Assembly (NCBI GenBank): GCA_021796835.1
Contig: JAKABO010000008.1
Coordinates: forward strand, 1 to 64,000
Reading direction: 5' to 3'
DNA length: 64,000 nt
DNA from: Pseudomonadota bacterium
GTDB taxonomy: Bacteria; Pseudomonadota; Gammaproteobacteria; Burkholderiales; Ferrovaceae
Under the pieces are notes generated by a model. That model was not told the DNA's origin, did not search any database, and was given only the letters and a program-made list of their open reading frames with translations. The translations under genes were made by a program, and so were the position numbers. This document shows positions 7,997-15,272 of the stretch, in pieces (the stretch's first letter is position 1; every line of letters begins with the position of its first letter).

Positions 7997-8230
7997 ATGT
8001 CGGCAGTCGCTCATACCCAAATAGAATCCTTTCTTTCTTCTCCCGGTTTTGAAGCTGCTCTTACGAATGATGACGGCTTGGCAGCCCGGCAACATCTTTC
8101 TGCCGGTCGGCCCATCTACTTTGGTGATCCGCGATACCCTGAAGGATTGGTAAAAAAATACCCTGATGGTCGTAAGCAACTTGTTGCAGTTAATAGTGCC
8201 GGGGAAGTGTCTATCATTCGGGACATCTGA
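7997..8230 (+). CDS. Small putative antitoxin paired with a zeta-like toxin
   Basis: GGGAGG at 7985-7990 lies six nt before the ATG at 7997, which decides this start over an in-frame ATG at 7928. The 77-aa product has an acidic, Ala-rich first half (AHTQIESFLSSPGFEAALTN) and a second half with YPDGRKQLVAVNSAGEV. It shows no helix-turn-helix and no similarity to the epsilon antitoxin that I can see. Its stop overlaps the toxin ATG by one nt (TGATG), the usual arrangement of an antitoxin gene before its toxin. Function is inferred from this position. Confidence 0.6.
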   Translation: MSAVAHTQIESFLSSPGFEAALTNDDGLAARQHLSAGRPIYFGDPRYPEGLVKKYPDGRKQLVAVNSAGEVSIIRDI

Positions 8231-8808
8231 TGCCACAGCTCTGGATCGTTGCCGGCCCGAATGGAGCTGGCAAGACCACCGTTGCGGATCGCTGGCTCGC
8301 TCCTCGGATACCGGTCATTTCCCCGGATACCATTGCTATGTTGCATGGAAACAGCCCAATTCAAGCGGGTAAAGCAGCCATAATTGAACAAGAGCGATTA
8401 CTGGCTATGGGTGCCAGTTTCGGTTTGGATACCACATTCTCAGGAAATCGTGAACTCACCCTGATGAAGCGAGCTATCGGAGTCGGTTACAAGATAAATT
8501 TTGTTTTTGTCTGTGTCGAAAGTCTTGCGTTGTGCCAAGTTCGCATCCTTGAACGGGTTGACAGCGGTGGGCATGCCGTGCCCGCAGAAGATGTGTCACG
8601 GCGTTACAGCAGAAGTCTGCATAACCTCGCTTCAGCTTTTGACTTGTCAGAACGGGTATTCATCTTGGACAACACGGGAGAAAAACGCCGCTTACTCCTA
8701 TCTGTTGAGCATGGCCGCGTGAAGCACTTTTCCAGTAACCTGCCCCAATGGGCAAAAGATGCAATACCGGATCGTTTCATTCACCCTGAGCGGAATGAAC
8801 TGATTTAA
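8230..8808 (+). CDS. Zeta-toxin-family P-loop kinase
   Basis: The 192-aa product has a Walker A motif GPNGAGKTT at residues 9-17 and a PVISPDTIA segment typical of zeta toxins. An LDTTFSGN motif near residue 65 matches the ETTLS-type substrate strand, and a conserved RILERV-SGGHAVP-EDVSRRY region supplies basic and Arg residues. Zeta toxins phosphorylate UDP-N-acetylglucosamine and block peptidoglycan synthesis; family members without epsilon partners may have other targets. The gene is translationally coupled to the small upstream gene. In an island this pair would stabilise the element or act against phage. Confidence 0.8.
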   Translation: MPQLWIVAGPNGAGKTTVADRWLAPRIPVISPDTIAMLHGNSPIQAGKAAIIEQERLLAMGASFGLDTTFSGNRELTLMKRAIGVGYKINFVFVCVESLALCQVRILERVDSGGHAVPAEDVSRRYSRSLHNLASAFDLSERVFILDNTGEKRRLLLSVEHGRVKHFSSNLPQWAKDAIPDRFIHPERNELI

Positions 8809-8989
8809 GGGCAAATATACGCCAGACGGGAAATAGCATCCCCGCTATTGTCACCAACTGCTGATATTGCCGCCCTGGATGCCGTCCTTGAATCGATCAC
8901 CACCCCACCACCGCCAGTCCAATATAATTCGGAAGTTTCTCGGCCAGTCGTGAGGTAGCTTCATGTCTTAGGCCATGGAAAGGTGGCCG

Positions 8990-10039
8990 CTACTCCAGTT
9001 TCTTGGCCAGATCCTCTGCCCGTGGGTGGTAGTATCGAAAGACCATCTTCGAATCTTTATGACCCGTCACTTTCATCAATTCGTGCATCATAAATCTTGC
9101 CGCCAACCGCGAGGTTCCTTCGTGCCTGAGGTCATGCCAATGAAGATCGAGTAGCATAGCGTCCACGGCAATTTCCATTTTGGTTTTACCGGCAATTATC
9201 ATTTCCTTTTCGTAATCAACCCGTGCCCGTTTAATTGCGTGCCCCCATGATTGGACAAGGGCTGACTTGGTAAGCCTTAACACTTTTCCTTCAATCGAAT
9301 GGGGTAACTCTGATAATGTTTCGAGGGCACGGGGTGACAGTGGGATTGTGCGAGATGTCCCGTTTTTGGTATCTATCAAGTGAGCCGTCTTGTTTTTCAA
9401 ACTCACATTCTGCCACAGCAGGTCAAGCGATTCCCCTTGACGCATGGCCGTTTCACAAGCCAGGATGAATGCGGGTAGTATCCAAGGATTTTTGCACTGT
9501 TTAAGTGCGGCGACAATACGGACTTCTTCACCGTCAAGTAACCGACGGTCGCGGCTGTTGTCCTCTCTAGGCAAGGTGATCTTGCGAATCGGATTGTCTA
9601 CTGGGATTCCCCATTCTTTGTTTGCCAGGTTGAACAGGTGGCTGATAGGGGCTAAATCCAGCCTGATGGTTGCGGCAGATACTCCAGCCTTTTTTCTTTC
9701 ATCACGAAATTTTGCGAAGTTTCCAGGTGTAAGGGCCAATAGGGACACTTTTGCCAATTTGCTATTCTTCCATGTCAGCAAACGGTTTTTTTCCTGTATC
9801 GCACTTTTCTTGTTGGGGGTGACCTCGTCCAAGTAGCGATCTATGGCATCAGCCAAGGTGGTCTTTTCGGCTTCGCTCTGATTAGTGTAATCCCCTCTAT
9901 CTATCCTGAACTCAATGCTGCGAGCCCATTTCTCCGCAGCCTCCTTGGTCGGAAAAGTTTTTGATACCGTCTCATTCCCTTTGCGCCTGACCCTTGCCTG
10001 CCACCAGTCATTTTCTCGCTTCGTAAATGTCGCCATCAT
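8990..10039 (-). CDS. Tyrosine site-specific integrase
   Basis: The 349-aa protein shows the whole catalytic set of tyrosine recombinases: R200 (ETAMRQGE), K225 (DTKNGTSR), H302-x-x-R305 (WHDLRH), H327 (TGHKD) and the nucleophile Y336 (RYYHP). The N-terminal part has a small DNA-arm-binding domain (WWQARVRRKG) and a SAM-like core-binding domain at about 60-150. GAGGGG lies directly upstream of two consecutive ATGs. The gene is adjacent to the tRNA-Asn fragment that marks the island end, so it is the probable integrase of this island. A good promoter lies at 10082-10110. Confidence 0.92.
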   Translation of the reverse strand: MMATFTKRENDWWQARVRRKGNETVSKTFPTKEAAEKWARSIEFRIDRGDYTNQSEAEKTTLADAIDRYLDEVTPNKKSAIQEKNRLLTWKNSKLAKVSLLALTPGNFAKFRDERKKAGVSAATIRLDLAPISHLFNLANKEWGIPVDNPIRKITLPREDNSRDRRLLDGEEVRIVAALKQCKNPWILPAFILACETAMRQGESLDLLWQNVSLKNKTAHLIDTKNGTSRTIPLSPRALETLSELPHSIEGKVLRLTKSALVQSWGHAIKRARVDYEKEMIIAGKTKMEIAVDAMLLDLHWHDLRHEGTSRLAARFMMHELMKVTGHKDSKMVFRYYHPRAEDLAKKLE

Positions 10040-10081
10040 TTCCCCTCGTTGGCACGGATTTGGTCCCGTAATTCAGAGGAT

Positions 10082-10110
10082 ATTGTATATTTCCAAATAG
10101 AAACAGTAAA
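10082..10110 (-). promoter_or_regulatory. Sigma-70-type promoter of the integrase
   Basis: On the minus strand a -35 box TTTACT (10110-10105) is followed by exactly 17 nt and a -10 box TACAAT (10087-10082). The integrase ATG follows about 45 nt further on. It lies between the gene and the attachment site. Confidence 0.55.
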
Positions 10111-10128
10111 GTATATATAAAACAATTT

Positions 10129-10177
10129 CGGACTGTTAATCCGCAGGTCCCAGGTTCGAGCCCTGGTCGGGGAGCCA
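10129..10177 (+). other. attR: displaced 3' fragment of a tRNA-Asn(GTT) gene
   Basis: The 49 nt start with the 3' part of an anticodon arm (CGGACTGTTAATCCG, anticodon GTT). They continue through the variable loop, a T arm with CCAGG-TTCGAGC-CCTGG, the acceptor 3' strand TCGGGGA, discriminator G and encoded CCA. The 5' half (acceptor strand TCCCCGA, D arm) is absent, being replaced by AT-rich sequence. This is the classic mark of integrase-mediated insertion into a tRNA 3' end. Confidence 0.8.
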
Positions 10178-10321
10178 CAAACACATTGAAAATAAAAAAT
10201 TTCAATTCCAATATTTTTACAACACGATGTGTGGACAGTTGGTGTTGCCTACAAATTCTGACAGACACCTGCGAGATTCTGGAATCTGTGACGGGTCGGC
10301 AGAATTGGGGGAACCGTTGCC

Positions 10322-13300
10322 CTATTCCATCGCAGTGGGCAGCCCCAATCTCGGGAGCAAGAATTTTAATAGTTGCACCGTCATGGCGCTGGTGAATTTA
10401 TAATCTGCCGCATAGGGTTCGTGAACGTAGGCCGTGACGGTACCGAAGAAGCGGTCACCGATCAAAAACACGAAAGTGGCGGAACGATTCACGGCCCGCG
10501 AGGCGATCAACTTGCCGTTGGGTGCGTAGGTGACGAAACGCTGATCTCCCGTGCCCGTTTTTCCCCCCATCTCGATGACTTGGCCATTTTTTTGCGCCAA
10601 TGCGTCCTTCAGGCGGATGCCCGTCCCATCCTGAACCACACCGATCAGGGCGCGCCGCACAACTTCGGTCAACTCCTCAGGAAGTACCCGGATTCCGGCG
10701 GCAGGTCGATTGACAAAGTGAGTTTCATAGGGCGTTCCCTTTGCAAACTGCAAATCCTGGAATGCCACAGTCGGCATCAACAGTCCCTGATTGACAATGA
10801 TTCCCATCAATTCTGCGAGCGAATCGGGGCGATCACCGGAGGCGCCCAATGCGGTGGCGTAGGAAGGGGTCAAGGCTGCGAACGGGTAGCCCAGGTGACG
10901 CCAATCGGCGGCGATCATCTGGAAAGCTTCCAGTTCCAGCATCTGATGGATGCGTGACTCCTGAACTCTTTTATTATGACTTTTGAACAGCCATTGATAG
11001 ACTTCCTGGCGTTGCTGGGTACTGGCTCCGACCAGTTGCGTCTGGGTCGCTGTGGGGTGGTGAAAAAGATAGCCGACCAACCATAGTTCCAGAGGATGGA
11101 TTCCGGCCAGATAACCCCGGTCCATAAGGGAGTATTTTTCAACGGCAAACTTGTCGTAGAGAATCTGCAGGGAGTTTTCACCAAGTTCCGCTTCGGGTAA
11201 TTGCTTGTGCATGAAGGCCGTGAACTGCAAAAAACTGGCCTCAGGTTCGATACTTCGAAATAACAGAGCCAAACTCTTCGGCTTGGCACGGACCCCGTCG
11301 ATCAAGGTTTGCATCATCTCGTCAGGGGTTTTTCCCTTGTATTTCTTGTAAAACCGAAACAGGAATTCGCGCCCTTCATGGTCTGCAAAAAGTGACAGTT
11401 GGGCTTGTCGGGACGCATTCACTGAAACTTCGGCCGCACCGGTTTCTGCTGTGGCATTGTGCGTTGAGGGAGTGGTTTTGATCAGACCCACCAGGCTCGC
11501 ACTCAAGGTCTGTGTTTCATAATGATGTACGATGTCCCGCATCAAGCGCACAAATACCAGGTTGACAGAATGTTGAAAACCTTCTTGTACCGTCATGATG
11601 CCATTGTCTTTTTCGGGCTCGAAGTTTTCGAATCTCTGTAACCCGCCGCCAGTAAAAAACGCTTCCGATGGGTTCCCGGAATAGGTTCGTCGCATGGCGG
11701 CCTCAAGCATATCCTGCAAACGGCTGTTGGGGTTTTCGGAAAAATAGGTCAGCGCCCAACGGGTCAGCGTATCTTGCGATCCTGCCAGAATTCTCATCAA
11801 ATCCTGTCGGCTCATGCCTGCATAGGTCTGATGCAGTTGGGTCATGATTTCCAGGTAGGTGATCAGGGTACGCAGTTTGGAGGTCGATCCAAGGTTCAGG
11901 CGCGCTCCGCTATTGATATCAAAAGGCTGATCCAGATTGTCGGTTTGCACCCGCAGCAGATTTGCCCCGGGGCTGCGCTCGAACAGGGTAAAACTGAAGG
12001 ACAATCGCTGGGGATCGTCATTTTCCCCCAGCATATTATGGCCATACAATCCGGCAGTTCGGGCGCCGTCAGAACTTTGCACCTGGCGCAACAAGTCCGT
12101 GACAGCGCGCTGTGCATCGCCATCAAGGGTTGTCTGGACATTCAGATCGAGCCTGTCCAGCGTATATAGATTAGGTATGCGAAGCAGGGAGAGCAGACCA
12201 TTGCGTAGCAGGTTTTCAGCTTTTTGGGATACAAAGGAATTCACCTGCGGCACCAGCGGACCCTGGTTCAAGTGAAGCGGTTGCGAAAGTGCCGTCCTTT
12301 CCAAAGCGGGCGGGATGAGATGAGCCGACCCCAATAGTCTCAAATAATGGTTCGTCATGCGCATCAGCGCAGGCGAGTCCTTCTGTAAAAAGTAAGAAGG
12401 CCGGCGCTGGGCAATGATGAGGGACAAAGCCTGTTTGTAGACTTCAGCTCGCTGCTGCAAAGATTCGTCATCTTGCCTCCGCAATAGGTGATTGAATTCG
12501 TCAAAGTTGCGACCGTACCACGTCCACATGCCGTCGCCCAATCCGTTGACTTCACCATAGCCCATCCTTGCCGTCAGGGGCACCGTGTTCAAGTAGGCCA
12601 CCACGATCTGGCGGCGGTCTGCCATGTTGTCCCTGCCATGCAGATAGGACCGGATCGAGGCCGCATCCATCTGCAAAAATTTTTCGTGAATGGACGACGT
12701 GCGACCCTCGGGAGAGTGCCGGTATTTCTCTATCTGGGTGACCAGGGTACTGGCACCCGGCGTGTCATGCTGACGATGAATGACGTGAAGAACCTGATCG
12801 AACAGCGCCCGATCCAGTCGGCTCCAGTTGACGGCAGGATTGCGTGTCGGATAGCGGCTGTCGAGCAATTCCTTGTCCTCAACGAACAGCAGGGTGTCGA
12901 CCAATATCTCTGGAATGGCATTGAAATTCGTATAGACCCGTGTCGGGGACAGGAATGCATAGAGCAATCGCTGATTGTGGTCCAACAGCGTCAACCCAGC
13001 CTGATCTTTTTCCGCATAGATCGGCGACAGCGGCGATTCAAGCAAGGCGGACGACATGCGGACCTGTTCGGCGACGATAAACCCGTGAGACATCAGTGCG
13101 TTGGTGTATTCAGGTATTTTGTTGTATCCCAGGCGTTCGTCATAAGGACCTGATGTTGGAAAACGGATCGAAGGGCTGGGGCCTTTTTCCAGTTTGTAGT
13201 TGAGCCGGCTTGCAAGCCTGACAAAATAATGGGCTTGAAGCCAGGAAGTGCGTAGTTCATCGATGACGATCCAGCCTGTCGCTGCCACCAGTAGTATCAG

Positions 13301-13387
13301 CAAGACGAGCAGGGATCGACTTTTTAGAGCATGGAAAAGGGACACCGTGTTTACTCGTGAGATATTGTCAAATGATCCTCCGCCCAT
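10322..13387 (-). CDS. Divergent class A penicillin-binding protein (GT51 plus transpeptidase)
   Basis: The 1021-aa product has a short cytoplasmic tail, one membrane helix (about 25-42), then a GT51-like glycosyltransferase region and a penicillin-binding transpeptidase region. GT51 signs are FVEDKEL (Glu170-Asp171), GASTLVTQIEK and RRQIVVAYLN. The usual HxG after the ED motif is missing and the region is long. Transpeptidase motifs are STSK near 497-500, SVN near 603 and KTGT near 944. Such enzymes polymerise and cross-link peptidoglycan in the periplasm. It is longer than the usual 750-850 aa of PBP1a/1b, with an insertion between the last two motifs. GGAGG lies just after the first ATG, so the start could be at a later GTG; the N-terminus is uncertain. 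Confidence 0.8.
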   Translation of the reverse strand: MGGGSFDNISRVNTVSLFHALKSRSLLVLLILLVAATGWIVIDELRTSWLQAHYFVRLASRLNYKLEKGPSPSIRFPTSGPYDERLGYNKIPEYTNALMSHGFIVAEQVRMSSALLESPLSPIYAEKDQAGLTLLDHNQRLLYAFLSPTRVYTNFNAIPEILVDTLLFVEDKELLDSRYPTRNPAVNWSRLDRALFDQVLHVIHRQHDTPGASTLVTQIEKYRHSPEGRTSSIHEKFLQMDAASIRSYLHGRDNMADRRQIVVAYLNTVPLTARMGYGEVNGLGDGMWTWYGRNFDEFNHLLRRQDDESLQQRAEVYKQALSLIIAQRRPSYFLQKDSPALMRMTNHYLRLLGSAHLIPPALERTALSQPLHLNQGPLVPQVNSFVSQKAENLLRNGLLSLLRIPNLYTLDRLDLNVQTTLDGDAQRAVTDLLRQVQSSDGARTAGLYGHNMLGENDDPQRLSFSFTLFERSPGANLLRVQTDNLDQPFDINSGARLNLGSTSKLRTLITYLEIMTQLHQTYAGMSRQDLMRILAGSQDTLTRWALTYFSENPNSRLQDMLEAAMRRTYSGNPSEAFFTGGGLQRFENFEPEKDNGIMTVQEGFQHSVNLVFVRLMRDIVHHYETQTLSASLVGLIKTTPSTHNATAETGAAEVSVNASRQAQLSLFADHEGREFLFRFYKKYKGKTPDEMMQTLIDGVRAKPKSLALLFRSIEPEASFLQFTAFMHKQLPEAELGENSLQILYDKFAVEKYSLMDRGYLAGIHPLELWLVGYLFHHPTATQTQLVGASTQQRQEVYQWLFKSHNKRVQESRIHQMLELEAFQMIAADWRHLGYPFAALTPSYATALGASGDRPDSLAELMGIIVNQGLLMPTVAFQDLQFAKGTPYETHFVNRPAAGIRVLPEELTEVVRRALIGVVQDGTGIRLKDALAQKNGQVIEMGGKTGTGDQRFVTYAPNGKLIASRAVNRSATFVFLIGDRFFGTVTAYVHEPYAADYKFTSAMTVQLLKFLLPRLGLPTAME

Positions 13388-13746
13388 TCAAAATCGGGCA
13401 AATGGATTGAATCTCCTGTCTTGAATTTGCGACGCAAATGTGAAGGTTGCCTAATACTCTGAATGAAAAAAACTGTCTACACCCACTGGCCCGTACCAGT
13501 TGATTATATAGGCAGAATTCGAGCTGGTCTGGAACTTTTGGACATGCTCTCTCATATCAGCACGAGGCACAGTCACAGCCGAACTCTCCTCAAAACGAAT
13601 CATCCGTTGGTCGCATTTATTAATTGCGTGTCGCGAGCGCGATTGTTCCGATATGTTTGATACCGTACAGACTGCGTTTGGCTTTACGCCTATATTTCAC
13701 GCAGCGGTTCAGACTAATGCAACTTAATGCGGCGCAGGGAGGCGGT
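13388..13746. other. 359-nt divergent intergenic region
   Basis: This lies between the leftward penicillin-binding protein gene and the rightward small membrane protein gene and should hold both promoters. No frame with a recognisable product or a good ribosome binding site is present, and I see no clear operator. Confidence 0.35.
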
Positions 13747-13938
13747 ATGCCACTGATTCAGTTGGTGATTGTATTAATTGTTGTTGGGGTGGTTCTCTGG
13801 CTGATCAACACCTACATACCAATGGAAGCCACAATCAAGAAAATCCTGAATGCGGTGGTCATCATCGCGGTGATCCTCTGGCTATTGACTGTATTCGGGG
13901 TAGTGAATTCCCTTTCCGGGATTCGTGTCGGACGATAA
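13747..13938 (+). CDS. Small two-helix membrane protein, Thivi_2564 type
   Basis: GGAGGCGGT just before the ATG at 13747 sets the start. The 63-aa product has two hydrophobic helices (about 3-20 and 34-52) around a polar turn, NTYIPMEATIKKILN. The pattern VLWLINTYIPM...VIIAVILWLL is that of the Thivi_2564 family of short inner-membrane proteins, whose function is not known. The end RVGR is basic and probably cytoplasmic. Confidence 0.7.
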   Translation: MPLIQLVIVLIVVGVVLWLINTYIPMEATIKKILNAVVIIAVILWLLTVFGVVNSLSGIRVGR

Positions 13939-14037
13939 ATGGTGCATCATCCTGACAGTCTGGAGAGTGTGACAGACTCGATAAGTCGGGGAATTACAGG
14001 ATGGGCATTTTTTATCGCCGTTGAAAGGAGGTGTGAC

Positions 14038-14535
14038 ATGAAATTTCCTGCGAAACTGGCCATTGGCCTGCTCTCCTTCGTCTTGTTCTCGGGTATGGCA
14101 ACAGCCGCCGACTATAACGGGAATGCGACTGAACAAACCCATGAAATGGGCTGTGATGGAATGGGCATGAAACAGGGGGCTATGATGAGCGAACCGGTAG
14201 CCACCGTTCACAACCACCTGAGCGAATTACAAGCAAACCTCAAACTTACAAAAGATCAGGAACCCGCTTGGAAAGTGTTCTCCAGTCAACTCACCACACA
14301 AGCCGAAAATATGGCGTCGATGCACAGCAAGATGAAAGAAGATATGCAGAACACGTCCATGACCGCGCCTGAGAGCATGACGATGAAAGCAGACGTGATG
14401 AGAGACCTTGCACAGAACATGGCCAAGATGGCTGATGCTGTAAAGACATTCTATGCGACCCTCACGCCGGAGCAAAAGGGTGTTTTTGACAAAATGCACA
14501 TGAACCACATAAGATGCATGGACCGCATGAAATAA
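14038..14535 (+). CDS. Spy/CpxP-like periplasmic protein with LTxxQ motifs, Met-rich
   Basis: A perfect GAAAGGAGGTG lies six nt before the ATG at 14038, which overrides upstream ATGs in the frame. The 165-aa product has a signal peptide of about 22 residues ending ATAA. A Met/Cys/His-rich stretch (EMGCDGMGMKQGAMM) follows. The body is an all-helical Spy/CpxP type with LKLTKDQEPAW and TLTPEQKGVFDKM, the two LTxxQ motifs. Spy and CpxP are periplasmic chaperones or stress sensors. The Met-rich N-terminus suggests that this member binds copper or a similar metal, which is inference. Confidence 0.75.
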   Translation: MKFPAKLAIGLLSFVLFSGMATAADYNGNATEQTHEMGCDGMGMKQGAMMSEPVATVHNHLSELQANLKLTKDQEPAWKVFSSQLTTQAENMASMHSKMKEDMQNTSMTAPESMTMKADVMRDLAQNMAKMADAVKTFYATLTPEQKGVFDKMHMNHIRCMDRMK

Positions 14536-14646
14536 CTTCGTGTCACCCATTCAGATGCCGTAAGGATGAGCGCCGGGTAGACATTCAACAGACCCTTTGT
14601 TTTTGAGCAGGATACGCGTTCGGCCCTGATTCTCGAAACTCGCTTG

Positions 14647-14673
14647 ACCGGTAGAGAAGATGCCGGTTTTTTT
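14647..14673 (+). terminator. Rho-independent terminator-like hairpin
   Basis: ACCGG (14647-14651) pairs with CCGGT (14663-14667) across 11 nt and is followed by a run of T. The stem is short. It lies 112 nt after the Spy-like gene. Confidence 0.45.
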
Positions 14674-14849
14674 ATCGAAAGAATTTTTATAGAATTAAAA
14701 AATGGATATATTGTGTTGATTTTTGTAAAAAACATAAGATCACCCCTAATTCCGTTCGTGAAACGACAGGTCGGGGAAATAACTCGCCGTTGGCATATCG
14801 GTGTACTTTCTCTGAACATTGTCATATCCATCGATCACTGATCTTTGTT

Positions 14850-15272
14850 ATGGCTACCAATGGCTTGTTGCGGCACCAGATGATCGAAAATCTCATGGCC
14901 CGGCACACGGAAGGAGTTGTGGATGGCGCAATTGTCTTGTGGGAGCAGTTGGCAACTCACATTATTTCGATCATCGGTGAAAGTGGTTTCAATTCTCTTT
15001 ACGCAAGAAGTGTGTTCCTTGCCCAGTCAACCTTTCCCTGGCTCGTCGCCACTTCAATCTCACCGCAGACTGATCACAGATTTGCGGGATTAAGAATTTC
15101 TTTTGACGGGCAAACGCGCATGCAAACCAGAGAGGCGAACAGATTGCTACTGATCATTTTTACCGACATCCTGGCATCGCTAATCGGCGAGCAATTGACG
15201 ACCCAAATGGTACGATTGGCCTGGGGCAATAATATCCAAGATAGATCCGGCAAGGAGTTTTCAGATGAGTAA
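14850..15272 (+). CDS. Uncharacterised 140-aa protein coupled to a KaiC-like ATPase
   Basis: The product is soluble and mostly helical, with a conserved-looking core: IIGESGFNSLYARS, TFPWLVATSI, a stretch around RLLLIIFTDILASLIGEQL, and TTQMVRLAW. Proteins with this pattern occur beside KaiC-domain genes, but no function is known to me. The frame overlaps the KaiC-like gene by eight nt, so the two are translationally coupled. The start is uncertain: ATG at 14850 or 14880, neither with a good ribosome binding site. The upstream 314 nt (14536-14849) hold a terminator and AT-rich sequence, probably the operon promoter. A partner or regulator of the ATPase is a reasonable guess. Confidence 0.6.
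   Translation: MATNGLLRHQMIENLMARHTEGVVDGAIVLWEQLATHIISIIGESGFNSLYARSVFLAQSTFPWLVATSISPQTDHRFAGLRISFDGQTRMQTREANRLLLIIFTDILASLIGEQLTTQMVRLAWGNNIQDRSGKEFSDE

Larger units (their letters stand above)
1..10177. mobile_element. Right-hand part of a genomic island integrated at tRNA-Asn
   Basis: The right limit is a tRNA-Asn 3' fragment at 10129-10177, immediately preceded by a tyrosine integrase gene. Everything to the left has accessory character: a DUF262/DUF1524 nuclease, a group II intron remnant, a primase/helicase operon, an AlpA-like regulator and a zeta-toxin module. From 10322 rightwards the genes are ordinary chromosomal ones. Because the displaced tRNA fragment reads on the plus strand, the element lies to its left and the intact tRNA-Asn should lie beyond position 1. 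The left end is therefore not in the window, and the extent to position 1 is inference. Confidence 0.65.

Noticed and set aside
10060-10177. Complete tRNA-Asn gene
   Set aside because: Only the 3' part is present; no acceptor 5' strand or D arm precedes it.
10008-10268. Minus-strand ORF with PGLEPGTCGL
   Set aside because: This peptide is the familiar false translation of a tRNA T arm read backwards.
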